NCBI GenBank assembly: GCA_038521825.1
Contig: JBCBKL010000016.1
Location: 38,443 to 102,442 of the forward strand
DNA: 64,000 nt
Origin: JBCBKL01 sp038521825
GTDB taxonomy: Bacteria; Pseudomonadota; Alphaproteobacteria; Rhodobacterales; Rhodobacteraceae
Reading direction: 5' to 3'
Below are positions 16,262 through 23,931 of the stretch, piece after piece. The notes under the pieces are model-generated. The model was not told the DNA's origin. It made no database searches and was given only the letters and a program-made list of their open reading frames with translations. Positions within the stretch are counted from its first letter, which is position 1. Each line of letters starts with the position of its first letter. Both the position numbers and the translations under genes were made by a program.

Positions 16262-17133
16262 TCGACCTCGAAAAAGTACGCGCCATCGACATCCACACCC
16301 ACGCTGAAGAGCCCTGTGGCTGTCATCCAGATGACGGCTATGACGATTTGCAGTCGACCATGGCGAAGTATTTCAAGGCTCCATGGACCCACCCGCCGAC
16401 CATTCCTGAGACTGCTGCGCACTACCGCGAACAAAACATTGCCGCGGTCATCTTTCCCGTCGATGCCGAACGCGAGACGGGGTATCGCCGCTATGAAAAT
16501 GAGGAAGTAGCTGAAATCGCTGCGGAAAATAGCGATATCCTGATCCCGTTTGCCAGCATTGATCCTTGGAAAGGCAAGATGGGTGTCCGCGAGGCGCGGC
16601 GCCTGGTCCGCGACTTCGGGATTAAGGGGTTCAAGTTTCACCCGACGATGCAGGGGTTCTATCCGAACGATCGCATCGCTTATCCGCTCTACGAAGCTAT
16701 CACCGAAGAAGGCGGTATCGCGCTTTTCCATACGGGCCAGACTGGTGTCGGTTCGGGTATGTCGGGGGGCAACGGGATGCGCTTGAAGTATTCCAACCCG
16801 ATGTTCATGGATGATGTCGCTGTCGACTTTCCGGAGCTGAAGATCATCCTCGCCCACCCGTCATTCCCCTGGCAGGAGGAAGCGCTGGCCGTCGCGCAGC
16901 ATAAGCCAAACGTCCATATCGATCTGAGTGGTTGGTCCCCCAAGTACTTTCCCGAGATCCTGGTCCGGTATTGCAATTCGATCCTGAAAAAGAAGGTTCT
17001 GTTCGGGTCCGACTGGCCGATGATCTCACCTGAGCGATGGCTCGGCGATTTCGAGGGGATCAACATACGGGACGAGGTGCGGCCTGATATCCTGAAGGGC
17101 AACGCCGCGCGGCTTCTGGGTCTGGTGCAGTAA
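16258..17133 (+). CDS. Amidohydrolase family metal-dependent hydrolase (CouO-like context)
   Basis: A 291-residue amidohydrolase-2 type TIM-barrel protein. Metal ligands can be seen as the HxH pair in DIHTHAE (residues 11-13), a histidine in KGFKFHPTMQGF, another in KIILAHPSFPW and the aspartate in FGSDWPM. It starts at the ATG overlapping the ligase stop. In Rhodococcus p-hydroxycinnamate catabolism a member of this superfamily (CouO) is reported to cleave the beta-ketoacyl-CoA intermediate, which would suit a crotonase/ligase partnership here. Decarboxylase activity, common in this superfamily, is the main alternative. Confidence 0.78.
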   Translation: MIDLEKVRAIDIHTHAEEPCGCHPDDGYDDLQSTMAKYFKAPWTHPPTIPETAAHYREQNIAAVIFPVDAERETGYRRYENEEVAEIAAENSDILIPFASIDPWKGKMGVREARRLVRDFGIKGFKFHPTMQGFYPNDRIAYPLYEAITEEGGIALFHTGQTGVGSGMSGGNGMRLKYSNPMFMDDVAVDFPELKIILAHPSFPWQEEALAVAQHKPNVHIDLSGWSPKYFPEILVRYCNSILKKKVLFGSDWPMISPERWLGDFEGINIRDEVRPDILKGNAARLLGLVQ

Positions 17134-17176
17134 AATGCGCCGGGGCCAGAAGATACTTGTCAGGATTAGCCGATGA

Positions 17177-17190
17177 TGCAGGATAACGCA
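17177..17190. promoter_or_regulatory. Candidate BoxR/BzdR operator upstream of the benzoate-CoA ligase gene
   Basis: The sequence is TGCA-GGATAA-CGCA, 27 bases before the ligase start. It is a one-base variant of the TGCA-N6-TGCA pair seen before boxB (19951) and before boxR (22975). BzdR-type regulators are known to bind TGCA-containing operators. The role is inferred from recurrence and position. Confidence 0.5.
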
Positions 17191-17216
17191 TAAGAGATCC
17201 ATCGGGGAGGAGGATC

Positions 17217-18752
17217 ATGACAACCGCGGCGCACAACGCGGCCACGTATTTCGTGGATCGGCACCTTGACGAGGGGCGCGCGGACAAAGTCGCGTTTCGG
17301 GAATACGGCACCGGGCGGAGCATAACATACGGCGCTTTGGCGGACGCATCGAGCCGTGTAGCCGGCGCGTTACACCGTGCAGCGATCCAACCAGAGCAGC
17401 GCATCGCAATGATCGTCCTTGATCAGATCGAGTTCCCGGAGATTTTTTGGGGCGCTATCAAGCAAGGCGTCATCCCCGTCCCTATCAACACTTTGCTCTC
17501 GGAAGCAGTCTACGACGCGATCCTGCGTGACAGCCGCGCGGTCGCGCTGTTCGTATCCGAAGCCCTTTATGACGGCGTCAAATCCGTACTCGAAGGAAAC
17601 CCATATCTGCGCCATATCATCGTGATCGGCGGCCCAAAAAGTGGTACCGTGTCTTATGAGGAGTTCGTGGACGGTGCCCAGCATCTGCTCGCATTTGATG
17701 CCCATCCGGATGAGGTCGCTTTCTGGCTTTATTCGTCGGGATCGACCGGGCAGCCAAAGGGCGTCTGTCACGTCCATTCGAGCCTTAAGGCCACCGCAGA
17801 GACCTATGGCGCGCAGGTTCTGCAAGTTGCAGAGACGGATAGTGTTTTCTCGGCTGCTAAGTTCTTTTTCGCATATGGTCTTGGCAACGCGATGAGTTTT
17901 CCGATGTCTGTTGGGGCAACGACAGTGTTGTTCAGCGGACGTCCGACCCCGGACGTTGTTTTGGATGTGCTCGAGTCTGAGAAACCAACGATTTTCTGCG
18001 GAGTTCCAACGCTTTATGCGGCACTGATTGCACAGATCGAGGCGAGCGGGCGACCTTCTGCCGCCTTGAGGCGCTGCATATCGGCAGGTGAGGCGTTGCC
18101 CGAGCATGTGGGCCGCCGATGGCAAGCGCTGATCAACTGCGAGATCCTTGATGGCGTCGGATCGACCGAGATGCTGCACATCTTTCTATCGAATGCGCCG
18201 GGCGATGTGGTCTATGGCACGTCCGGCATGCCGGTGCCCGGATACGACGTCAGACTGGTCGATGAGGCCGACAATGATGTCGGTGTTGATGAGGTCGGCG
18301 AGATGCTGGTGAATGGTGCGTCGGCGCCTCTGTCTTATTGGAACAGGCGTGAGAAATCGCGCCAGACCTTCGAGGGCGTATGGACACGAACGGGCGACAA
18401 ATATGAACGTCGCGCGGATGGCCGATACGTTTATTGCGGGCGGACTGACGACATGTTCAAGGTCTCCGGCATCTGGGTATCACCTTTCGAAGTCGAGCAG
18501 GCCATCGCATCTCATCCGGCAGTGCTCGAGGCCGCGGTCGTTGCGGCGCGGGACGATGAAGGACTGGAAAAACCTAAGGCCTTTGTCATTTTGAAAGGCG
18601 AAAAGCCGGATGGCTTTGAAGAGACGTTGAAGGCCCACGTTAAGGATCAGGTCGGGCTTTGGAAGTATCCGCGCTGGATCGAGTGCGTCGATGATTTGCC
18701 CAAGACGGCCACCGGAAAGATCCAGCGCTTCAAACTTCGTGATCCTGCCTGA
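17217..18752 (+). CDS. Benzoate-CoA ligase family protein
   Basis: A 511-residue AMP-forming ligase with GGGGAGGAGG directly upstream of the ATG. Motifs are YSSGSTGQPKGVCHVH (residue about 175), AKFFFAYGLGNAMSFPMSVGATTVL (a benzoate-CoA ligase hallmark), DGVGSTEMLHIFLSN, TRTGDKYERR, GRTDDMFKVSGIWVSPFEVE and the C-terminal lysine in KTATGKIQRFKLR. It makes benzoyl-CoA, the substrate of BoxAB encoded 1.3 kb downstream. Its TGATG stop/start overlap with the hydrolase gene couples the two. Benzoate is the likely substrate, with hydroxy- or halobenzoates possible. Confidence 0.9.
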   Translation: MTTAAHNAATYFVDRHLDEGRADKVAFREYGTGRSITYGALADASSRVAGALHRAAIQPEQRIAMIVLDQIEFPEIFWGAIKQGVIPVPINTLLSEAVYDAILRDSRAVALFVSEALYDGVKSVLEGNPYLRHIIVIGGPKSGTVSYEEFVDGAQHLLAFDAHPDEVAFWLYSSGSTGQPKGVCHVHSSLKATAETYGAQVLQVAETDSVFSAAKFFFAYGLGNAMSFPMSVGATTVLFSGRPTPDVVLDVLESEKPTIFCGVPTLYAALIAQIEASGRPSAALRRCISAGEALPEHVGRRWQALINCEILDGVGSTEMLHIFLSNAPGDVVYGTSGMPVPGYDVRLVDEADNDVGVDEVGEMLVNGASAPLSYWNRREKSRQTFEGVWTRTGDKYERRADGRYVYCGRTDDMFKVSGIWVSPFEVEQAIASHPAVLEAAVVAARDDEGLEKPKAFVILKGEKPDGFEETLKAHVKDQVGLWKYPRWIECVDDLPKTATGKIQRFKLRDPA

Positions 18753-19540
18753 TGGGCGATCTTGAGGTCAACGGCGACAGGTTGGAGATTGCCGAATGGG
18801 GACCGCCCGACGGCCCCTGCCTCGTTCTGCTGCATGAGGGGCTTGGATCTGTCGGATTGTGGCGTGATTTTCCTGGTAAACTGGCCTCTGCGACGGGTTG
18901 GCGCGTCTTCGCGTATTCGAGGGCTGGGTATGGCCGTTCCTCAAATGTCAGCTTGCCGCGCCCACTTGACCACATGAGTCGCGAAAGCGCCGTCATCACC
19001 GCTATTTTTGACCATCTCGATGGAAATGACTTCGTGCTGCTTGGTCATTCGGACGGGGCGACCATTGCAGCCATTTACGCGGGCAGCGTGTCGGATCGCC
19101 GGGTGCGTGGCTTGATCCTGATGGCACCCCATTTCTTTGCGGAAGCCGAGGGATTAAAGGCCATTGAAACGGCGCGCGAGGCCTATCAAAACGGAGATAT
19201 GCGTGACCGCCTCGCCCGCCATCACGACTTTCCGGACAGCGCCTTTTATGGATGGAATGACACTTGGCTCGCCCCCGACTTCAAGGGTTGGAATGTCGCC
19301 GATTGCATTGATCACTGGCGCGTTCCGGTCCTTGCCATTCAGGGGCGGAATGACGAATACGGAACGCTTGCACAGATCGAAGAGATCGAGAGCCGTATCT
19401 ATGCGCCGCTTGAGGCGTTAGTTTTGGACGATTGCGGCCACGCACCTCACCTGGAAAAGCAGCCTGAGACGTTGAGAGCGATTTCGGATTTCTGTGCGCG
19501 TCTTGCCCGTATCGAAAAAGCCACCGTGCATCTTGCCTGA
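18752..19540 (+). CDS. Alpha/beta hydrolase
   Basis: A 262-residue hydrolase starting one base into the ligase stop (TGATG). The fold is clear: LVLLHEGLGSVGLWRDFP (oxyanion loop), the nucleophile elbow GHSDG (Ser near residue 98), the acid in AIQGRNDEYG and the catalytic His in CGHAPHLEKQPE. Hydrolases of this type often accompany benzoate-CoA ligase and Box genes and could hydrolyse dead-end CoA thioesters or open a lactone; which one is unknown. It overlaps the start of the DUF309 gene. Confidence 0.82.
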   Translation: MGDLEVNGDRLEIAEWGPPDGPCLVLLHEGLGSVGLWRDFPGKLASATGWRVFAYSRAGYGRSSNVSLPRPLDHMSRESAVITAIFDHLDGNDFVLLGHSDGATIAAIYAGSVSDRRVRGLILMAPHFFAEAEGLKAIETAREAYQNGDMRDRLARHHDFPDSAFYGWNDTWLAPDFKGWNVADCIDHWRVPVLAIQGRNDEYGTLAQIEEIESRIYAPLEALVLDDCGHAPHLEKQPETLRAISDFCARLARIEKATVHLA

Positions 19541-19973
19541 TCCCATCCCCCTGCCACCTCATGTTTATGTTCCCGGGAAGTCAGAGCGGCATCCAGAAGA
19601 CTGGTTTGATGCGTTGAAGGCTGACGTGATCGCAAGTGCACCGACGGAATCGCGGGCATGGGAGGCGGGCCTGCATTACTTCCAAGCGGGTTACTTTTGG
19701 GAGTGTCACGAGGTACTTGAGGCGGTCTGGATGGCGCTGCCTGACGGCCCTGAACGAGAGGTGTGTCAGGCCGTGATACAGCTAGCCAACGCGCGCCTCA
19801 AATTGTTGATGAATCGCCCGAAAGCGGCGCTTCGACTCTGCGAAATGGTCCATGGGCTTCTTGATAAGCACGGGGGCAACAGAATTCTTGAGCTGGATGT
19901 GGACAGGCTCCTCGGTTGGGAGGCTGGGACGCGTGAAAGCGCTCAAAAATTGCAAAAAAGTGCAAGTAATTGA
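19533..19973 (+). CDS. DUF309 domain-containing protein
   Basis: About 146 residues from a TTG at 19533 inside the end of the hydrolase gene; a GTG at 19494 would add 13 residues that do not look like the family. The family start PHVYVPGKSERHPEDWFD is visible, then the DUF309 core HYFQAGYFWECHEVLEAVWMALPDGPERE (the F-WE-HE-LE-W pattern) and VCQAVIQLANARLKLLMNRPKAALRL. DUF309 proteins are helical and of unknown activity; they are small and cytoplasmic. The translational overlap ties this one to benzoate catabolism. The start codon is the least certain part. Confidence 0.75.
   Translation: MPDPIPLPPHVYVPGKSERHPEDWFDALKADVIASAPTESRAWEAGLHYFQAGYFWECHEVLEAVWMALPDGPEREVCQAVIQLANARLKLLMNRPKAALRLCEMVHGLLDKHGGNRILELDVDRLLGWEAGTRESAQKLQKSASN
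19951..19964. promoter_or_regulatory. Candidate BoxR operator upstream of boxB
   Basis: TGCA-AAAAAG-TGCA, a direct repeat with a 10-base (one helical turn) period. It lies within the last codons of the DUF309 gene, 120 bases before boxB. The same arrangement, TGCA-N6-TGCA, occurs upstream of the regulator gene at 22975. Together they suggest the operator of the BoxR/BzdR-type protein. Confidence 0.55.
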
Positions 19974-20082
19974 TCAAATAGAATTCTGGATCTGCCGACG
20001 GAGCAGAGAACATGTATTATAATTCTCAACCGGACGAGGCGGGCAACCAGCGCCTCTTCTGCTTTTTTGGGAGGAATGACAC
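19974..20082 (+). promoter_or_regulatory. boxB promoter and terminator-like leader
   Basis: The region has a TATAAT-like -10 at 20018-20023 but no convincing -35. Downstream, GAGGCG (20036-20041) can pair with CGCCTC (20051-20056), followed by TTCTGC and a run of six T (20063-20068) and then directly GGGAGG, the boxB ribosome-binding site. This may be a terminator for the preceding bcl operon or an attenuator within the boxB leader. Confidence 0.45.
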
Positions 20083-21534
20083 ATGCTCGACCTCATCAAC
20101 GTGAGCTACGACACGCAAATCCCCAACAATGTGGGCCTGAGTTCCGACAGGAAGGTGCTGAAGGCGCTGGAACGCTGGCACCCTGGCTACATCAACTGGT
20201 GGAACGATCTGATTCCACAAAACTTCCAGGACTCGTTGGTGTACCTGCGCACTGCGGTTTCGGTGGATCCAAAGGGGTGGGCCAAGTTCGACTACGTCAA
20301 GATGCCGGAGTATCGGTGGGGGGTGCTGCTGGCGCCGCAAGTCGACGAGCGTAAGATACCCTGCGGCGAGCATGCTGGTGAAACGGCTTGGCAAGAAGTG
20401 CCCGGCGAATATCGCAACATGCTCAAGCGGATGATCGTCATCCAGGGCGATACCGAGCCTGGTTCGGTTGAACAGCAGCGCTTTCTCGGCCTGACCGCCC
20501 CGTCGCTCTATGACATGCGCAACCTCTTTCAGGTGAACGTGGAAGAGGGGCGTCACCTATGGGCCATGGTTTATCTTCTGTTCAAATACTTCGGACGCGA
20601 CGGCCGTGAAGAGGCCGATGATCTGCTGCGCCGGTCCTCGGGATCCGAGGAAGCACCCCGCATGCTGGGCGCCTTCAACGAAGAGACGCCTGACTGGCTT
20701 TCGTTCTTCATGTTCACCTATTTCACCGACCGGGACGGGAAGATGCAGCTCGAGTCGCTGGCGCAATCGGGTTTCGACCCGCTATCTCGCACCTGCCGCT
20801 TTATGCTGACCGAGGAAGCGCATCATATGTTCGTGGGCGAGACGGGTGTGGGCCGTACGATCCAGGCGACCTGCGAAGCGATGAACAAGGCCGGCATCAC
20901 CGACCCCTATGACATTGATAAGATCCGGGATCTGGGCGTTATCGACCTGCCGACCATTCAGAAGAAGCTGAACCTGCACTATTCGCTCTCGCTCGATCTG
21001 TTCGGGCAGGAAGTGTCGACCAATGCCGCCAATGCATTCAACGCGGGGATCAAGGGGCGGTACATGGAGTTGCGGATCGATGATGATCACCGGCTGACGG
21101 GCGATCGCTATATCGTTAGGACTATCAAGGACGGGGCCATCGTGGCGGAAGAGGTCCCGGCGCTGACAGCCATCAATATGCGCCTGCGCGATGACTATGT
21201 CCGCGATGCTGCAGGTGGTGTTGGCCGTTGGAACAAGCTGATAGCCAAACAGGGAATCGAATTCGAGATGAAGCTGCCACATGAGGGCTTTCACCGTCAG
21301 ATCGGCGTTTTTGCCGCTGTGCAGGTCGATCCCGACGGCAACATTATGGCGAAAGAAGACTGGGATGCGAGGGTCAAGGATTGGTTGCCGACCAAGGCCG
21401 ACGGTGACTTCATTCAATCGCTGATGGTGCCCTGCTATGAGCCAGGTCAATACGCAAGCTGGATCGCTCCGCCTAAAGTGGGCATCGATAACAAGCCGGG
21501 CGATTTTGAATATGTGAAACTGCACATGGCATGA
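20083..21534 (+). CDS. boxB: Benzoyl-CoA 2,3-epoxidase subunit BoxB
   Basis: A 483-residue protein with a GGGAGGAATGACAC leader before its ATG. BoxB is the diiron oxygenase that converts benzoyl-CoA, oxygen and NADPH (via BoxA) to 2,3-epoxybenzoyl-CoA in the cytoplasm. The two ExxH iron-binding pairs are EEGRH (residues 154-158) and EEAHH (244-248), with further acidic positions at QGDTEPG (residue 125). Its length agrees with known BoxB proteins (about 470-480). It is separated from boxA by a small Fe-S gene. A BoxR-like operator lies upstream. Confidence 0.95.
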   Translation: MLDLINVSYDTQIPNNVGLSSDRKVLKALERWHPGYINWWNDLIPQNFQDSLVYLRTAVSVDPKGWAKFDYVKMPEYRWGVLLAPQVDERKIPCGEHAGETAWQEVPGEYRNMLKRMIVIQGDTEPGSVEQQRFLGLTAPSLYDMRNLFQVNVEEGRHLWAMVYLLFKYFGRDGREEADDLLRRSSGSEEAPRMLGAFNEETPDWLSFFMFTYFTDRDGKMQLESLAQSGFDPLSRTCRFMLTEEAHHMFVGETGVGRTIQATCEAMNKAGITDPYDIDKIRDLGVIDLPTIQKKLNLHYSLSLDLFGQEVSTNAANAFNAGIKGRYMELRIDDDHRLTGDRYIVRTIKDGAIVAEEVPALTAINMRLRDDYVRDAAGGVGRWNKLIAKQGIEFEMKLPHEGFHRQIGVFAAVQVDPDGNIMAKEDWDARVKDWLPTKADGDFIQSLMVPCYEPGQYASWIAPPKVGIDNKPGDFEYVKLHMA

Positions 21535-21571
21535 TGCCACCGTCCGGCAGAGCCCGAGGTTGATAGGACAC

Positions 21572-21742
21572 ATGCAGATATCGCAACGCGTACGTCACGC
21601 ACCCAAGACGGAATTGCTTGCTGAACAGCTTTACGAGGTTCGGAATAGTTGCATCGGCTGCGAGCGATGCGACGGGGTTTGCCGAGCGCTGATCGAGGTT
21701 CTGAGCCTTCCCGAGGCCATCGTCCCGAAAAAGGCGGCCTGA
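21572..21742 (+). CDS. Mini Fe-S cluster-binding protein between boxB and boxA
   Basis: A 56-residue frame starting at ATG 21572 and ending directly before the boxA start. Its only striking element is a cysteine motif near residues 27-37: CIGCERCDGVC, giving C-x2-C-x2-C-x3-C, which is the ligand set of a single [4Fe-4S] ferredoxin half. No second half follows. It has no signal peptide, and the helix LLAEQLYEVRNS precedes the motif. I do not recognise it as a named Box protein. It could carry electrons between BoxA and BoxB or act as a maturation or sensor protein; the position and intact frame support a real gene. Confidence 0.6.
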   Translation: MQISQRVRHAPKTELLAEQLYEVRNSCIGCERCDGVCRALIEVLSLPEAIVPKKAA

Positions 21743-22918
21743 ATGAGCGCATTGATCAAGCAGCACGTCATCGATCCGGAGATATGCATCCGGTGCTACA
21801 CCTGCGAGATGACGTGCCCGATCGAGGCGATCGAGCATGATGACAACAATGTCGTCGTGGATCCCGACAAGTGTGATGGATGCGGTGACTGCATTCCCGT
21901 TTGCCCGACCGGATCGATCGACAACTGGCGGGTGGTCGAAACACCCTATTCGCTTGAAGAGCAATACGAGTGGCTCGAATTGCCGGAGCAGGAAGAGTTG
22001 GCGCAGCCACCTTCCGACGAGGCTTTGGACGACGCTGTTGCGGCGCTTTTGCGGGAGGCTCACAGGGGTGCGGGCGGGCAGGCAAAGGCGCCGGTAAGTG
22101 CATCAAAACCCGCCATCAATCTGCATAACCTCGGCAAACCGGCCACTCTGACCCTGCGCGGTAACTTTCGTTTGACCGATGACCCCGACCACGATGTGCG
22201 TCATATCATCCTCGACACGGGCGACGTTCCCTTTCCGGTGCTCGAGGGGCAATCACTGGGGGTAATCCCGCCAGGAACGGATGCCAACGGCAACGCCCAT
22301 CTTCCCCGTTTGTATTCGGTTTCGAGCCCGCGTGATGGCGAGCGACCCGGCTATCACAACATTTCTTTGACGGTGAAACGCGAGAACAACGGTATTGCAT
22401 CGAACTACCTCTGCGATCTGGAGGTCGGAGAGACGGTCGATGTCACCGGGCCTTTCGGGGCGACGTTTCTGTTACCCAATGATCCCGACGCCCGCTTGTT
22501 GATGATCTGCACCGGCACGGGCGCCGCTCCGATGCGAGCGTTTACGATGCAACGGCAGCGCACTGGCCTTGGCCAAGGGGACATGACCATGTTCTTTGGC
22601 GCGCGTACTCCCGCGAGCCTTCCCTATTTCGGGCCTTTGAAGAAGGTGCCCGAGGATGTTCTGAAGAGGCACCTCGTATTCTCCAGGGTCGGCGGAACGC
22701 CCAAGGAGTACGTTCAGGACAGAATGCGTGCTGAAGGGGACAGGCTCGCAGCGCTGGTCTCCGATCCGCTATGTCATATCTATATCTGTGGTCTCAAAGG
22801 CATGGAGGTGGGGGTAGAGGCCGCCTTTGCCGATATTGCAACCCAAGCCGGTTATAACTGGTCCTCATTGAAAGACCGCATGCGCGAAGCGGGCCGGTAT
22901 CACGTCGAAACATATTAG
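21743..22918 (+). CDS. boxA: Benzoyl-CoA 2,3-epoxidase reductase subunit BoxA
   Basis: A 391-residue iron-sulfur flavoprotein starting on the base after the small Fe-S gene's stop. The N-terminus carries two [4Fe-4S] motifs (CIRCYTCEMTCP and CDGCGDCIPVCP, residues about 15-60). A linker leads to a ferredoxin-NADP reductase domain with the FAD-binding RLYSVSSP and the NADP-binding CTGTGAAPMRAF. The end, ending in VETY, is normal for the family. It reduces BoxB with electrons from NADPH. Confidence 0.95.
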   Translation: MSALIKQHVIDPEICIRCYTCEMTCPIEAIEHDDNNVVVDPDKCDGCGDCIPVCPTGSIDNWRVVETPYSLEEQYEWLELPEQEELAQPPSDEALDDAVAALLREAHRGAGGQAKAPVSASKPAINLHNLGKPATLTLRGNFRLTDDPDHDVRHIILDTGDVPFPVLEGQSLGVIPPGTDANGNAHLPRLYSVSSPRDGERPGYHNISLTVKRENNGIASNYLCDLEVGETVDVTGPFGATFLLPNDPDARLLMICTGTGAAPMRAFTMQRQRTGLGQGDMTMFFGARTPASLPYFGPLKKVPEDVLKRHLVFSRVGGTPKEYVQDRMRAEGDRLAALVSDPLCHIYICGLKGMEVGVEAAFADIATQAGYNWSSLKDRMREAGRYHVETY

Positions 22919-22974
22919 GCAGCGCGTTGCCGCGCCGCACAACCCGCGATCAATCCCTGGCTGACCGATCTTCC

Positions 22975-22988
22975 TGCACTGTGATGCA
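22975..22988. promoter_or_regulatory. Candidate BoxR operator upstream of the regulator gene
   Basis: TGCA-CTGTGA-TGCA, 52 bases before the regulator ATG at 23041. It has the same 10-base period as the site before boxB. A further TGCA lies at 23017-23020 (TATTGCAATA). The arrangement is consistent with autoregulation, as known for BzdR in Azoarcus. Confidence 0.55.
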
Positions 22989-23040
22989 TTGAAGCACCGT
23001 GAGTGCGGTCTAGTATTGCAATATCTTACACGGTGAGCGG

Positions 23041-23931
23041 ATGTCTTCTGATCAGGCAGAAATAAGTGTTCCCAACGGTCTGATCGAACGGTTGGCCGTA
23101 CGGGTACGTTCGGCTCGCGCGGCAAAGGGGTTGCCGCGGCGCGCTTTGTCCGAGATGTCGGGGGTGTCGCCCCGCTACCTCGCGCAGCTTGAAGCCGGCG
23201 AGGGCAACATCTCAATCATGCTTTTGAACCGGGTTGCCAATGCGCTTGAATGTCGTGTCGAGGACTTAATCGCGGAGGCGGATCCGCTGCCCGGCGATGT
23301 CGCTCGGGTGGCGTCACTCTATGCGCAGGCGCCGGCCTCGGTGCAGGGTCGCGTGCGCGCGCTTTTGGCCCCTCAGAACCCCGCAACGCTAAAAGCGCAG
23401 CGGATTGCACTGATTGGGCTGCGCGGGGCGGGTAAATCGACGCTAGGCAAGAAAGCGGCGACGATGCTTAGAATTCCGTTCGTGGAGCTCAATTGTGAGA
23501 TCGAGGCAACTGCCGCGATGCCAATTGGCGAAGTCGTGGCGCTTTACGGGTTTGACGGCTATCGCGATCTGGAGGCCAAGTGCCTCCGGTCGGTGATCGA
23601 CCGGCATGAGCGTATGATCCTCGCCGTCTCCGGCGGAATCGTATCGGAAAATTCGACCTTCAATATGCTGCTGGAGCGTTTTCATACCATCTGGATCCGC
23701 ACCAGCCCGGGGGAACACATGGCCCGTGTTCGCGCGCAAGGCGACTTGCGACCGATGGAAGGTTTTCCGGCGGCGATGGAGCAGCTGAAAACGCTGCTCA
23801 CAACTCGCGAGCCCTATTACGAGCGCGCCTCTGCCAAGGTGGACACCTCGAACCGGCCCGAACAATCGAGCGTCAACGATCTGCTGACTGTCATCGCAAA
23901 GAACCGGTTTCTGGAAAGCAGCAGCGTTTGA
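23041..23931 (+). CDS. boxR: BoxR/BzdR-type transcriptional regulator with shikimate kinase-like domain
   Basis: A 296-residue protein with two domains. Residues about 10-75 form an XRE-type helix-turn-helix (RLAVRVRSARAAKGLPRRAL ... YLAQLEAGEGNISI). Residues 125-290 resemble shikimate kinase: a P-loop GLRGAGKSTLGKKAA and VSGGIVSE. This chimeric architecture defines BzdR/BoxR, repressors that bind benzoyl-CoA through the kinase-like part. The downstream 3HCDH-type gene overlaps the stop by 4 bases (TTGA). Regulated genes probably include those with the TGCA-N6-TGCA sites. Confidence 0.93.
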   Translation: MSSDQAEISVPNGLIERLAVRVRSARAAKGLPRRALSEMSGVSPRYLAQLEAGEGNISIMLLNRVANALECRVEDLIAEADPLPGDVARVASLYAQAPASVQGRVRALLAPQNPATLKAQRIALIGLRGAGKSTLGKKAATMLRIPFVELNCEIEATAAMPIGEVVALYGFDGYRDLEAKCLRSVIDRHERMILAVSGGIVSENSTFNMLLERFHTIWIRTSPGEHMARVRAQGDLRPMEGFPAAMEQLKTLLTTREPYYERASAKVDTSNRPEQSSVNDLLTVIAKNRFLESSSV

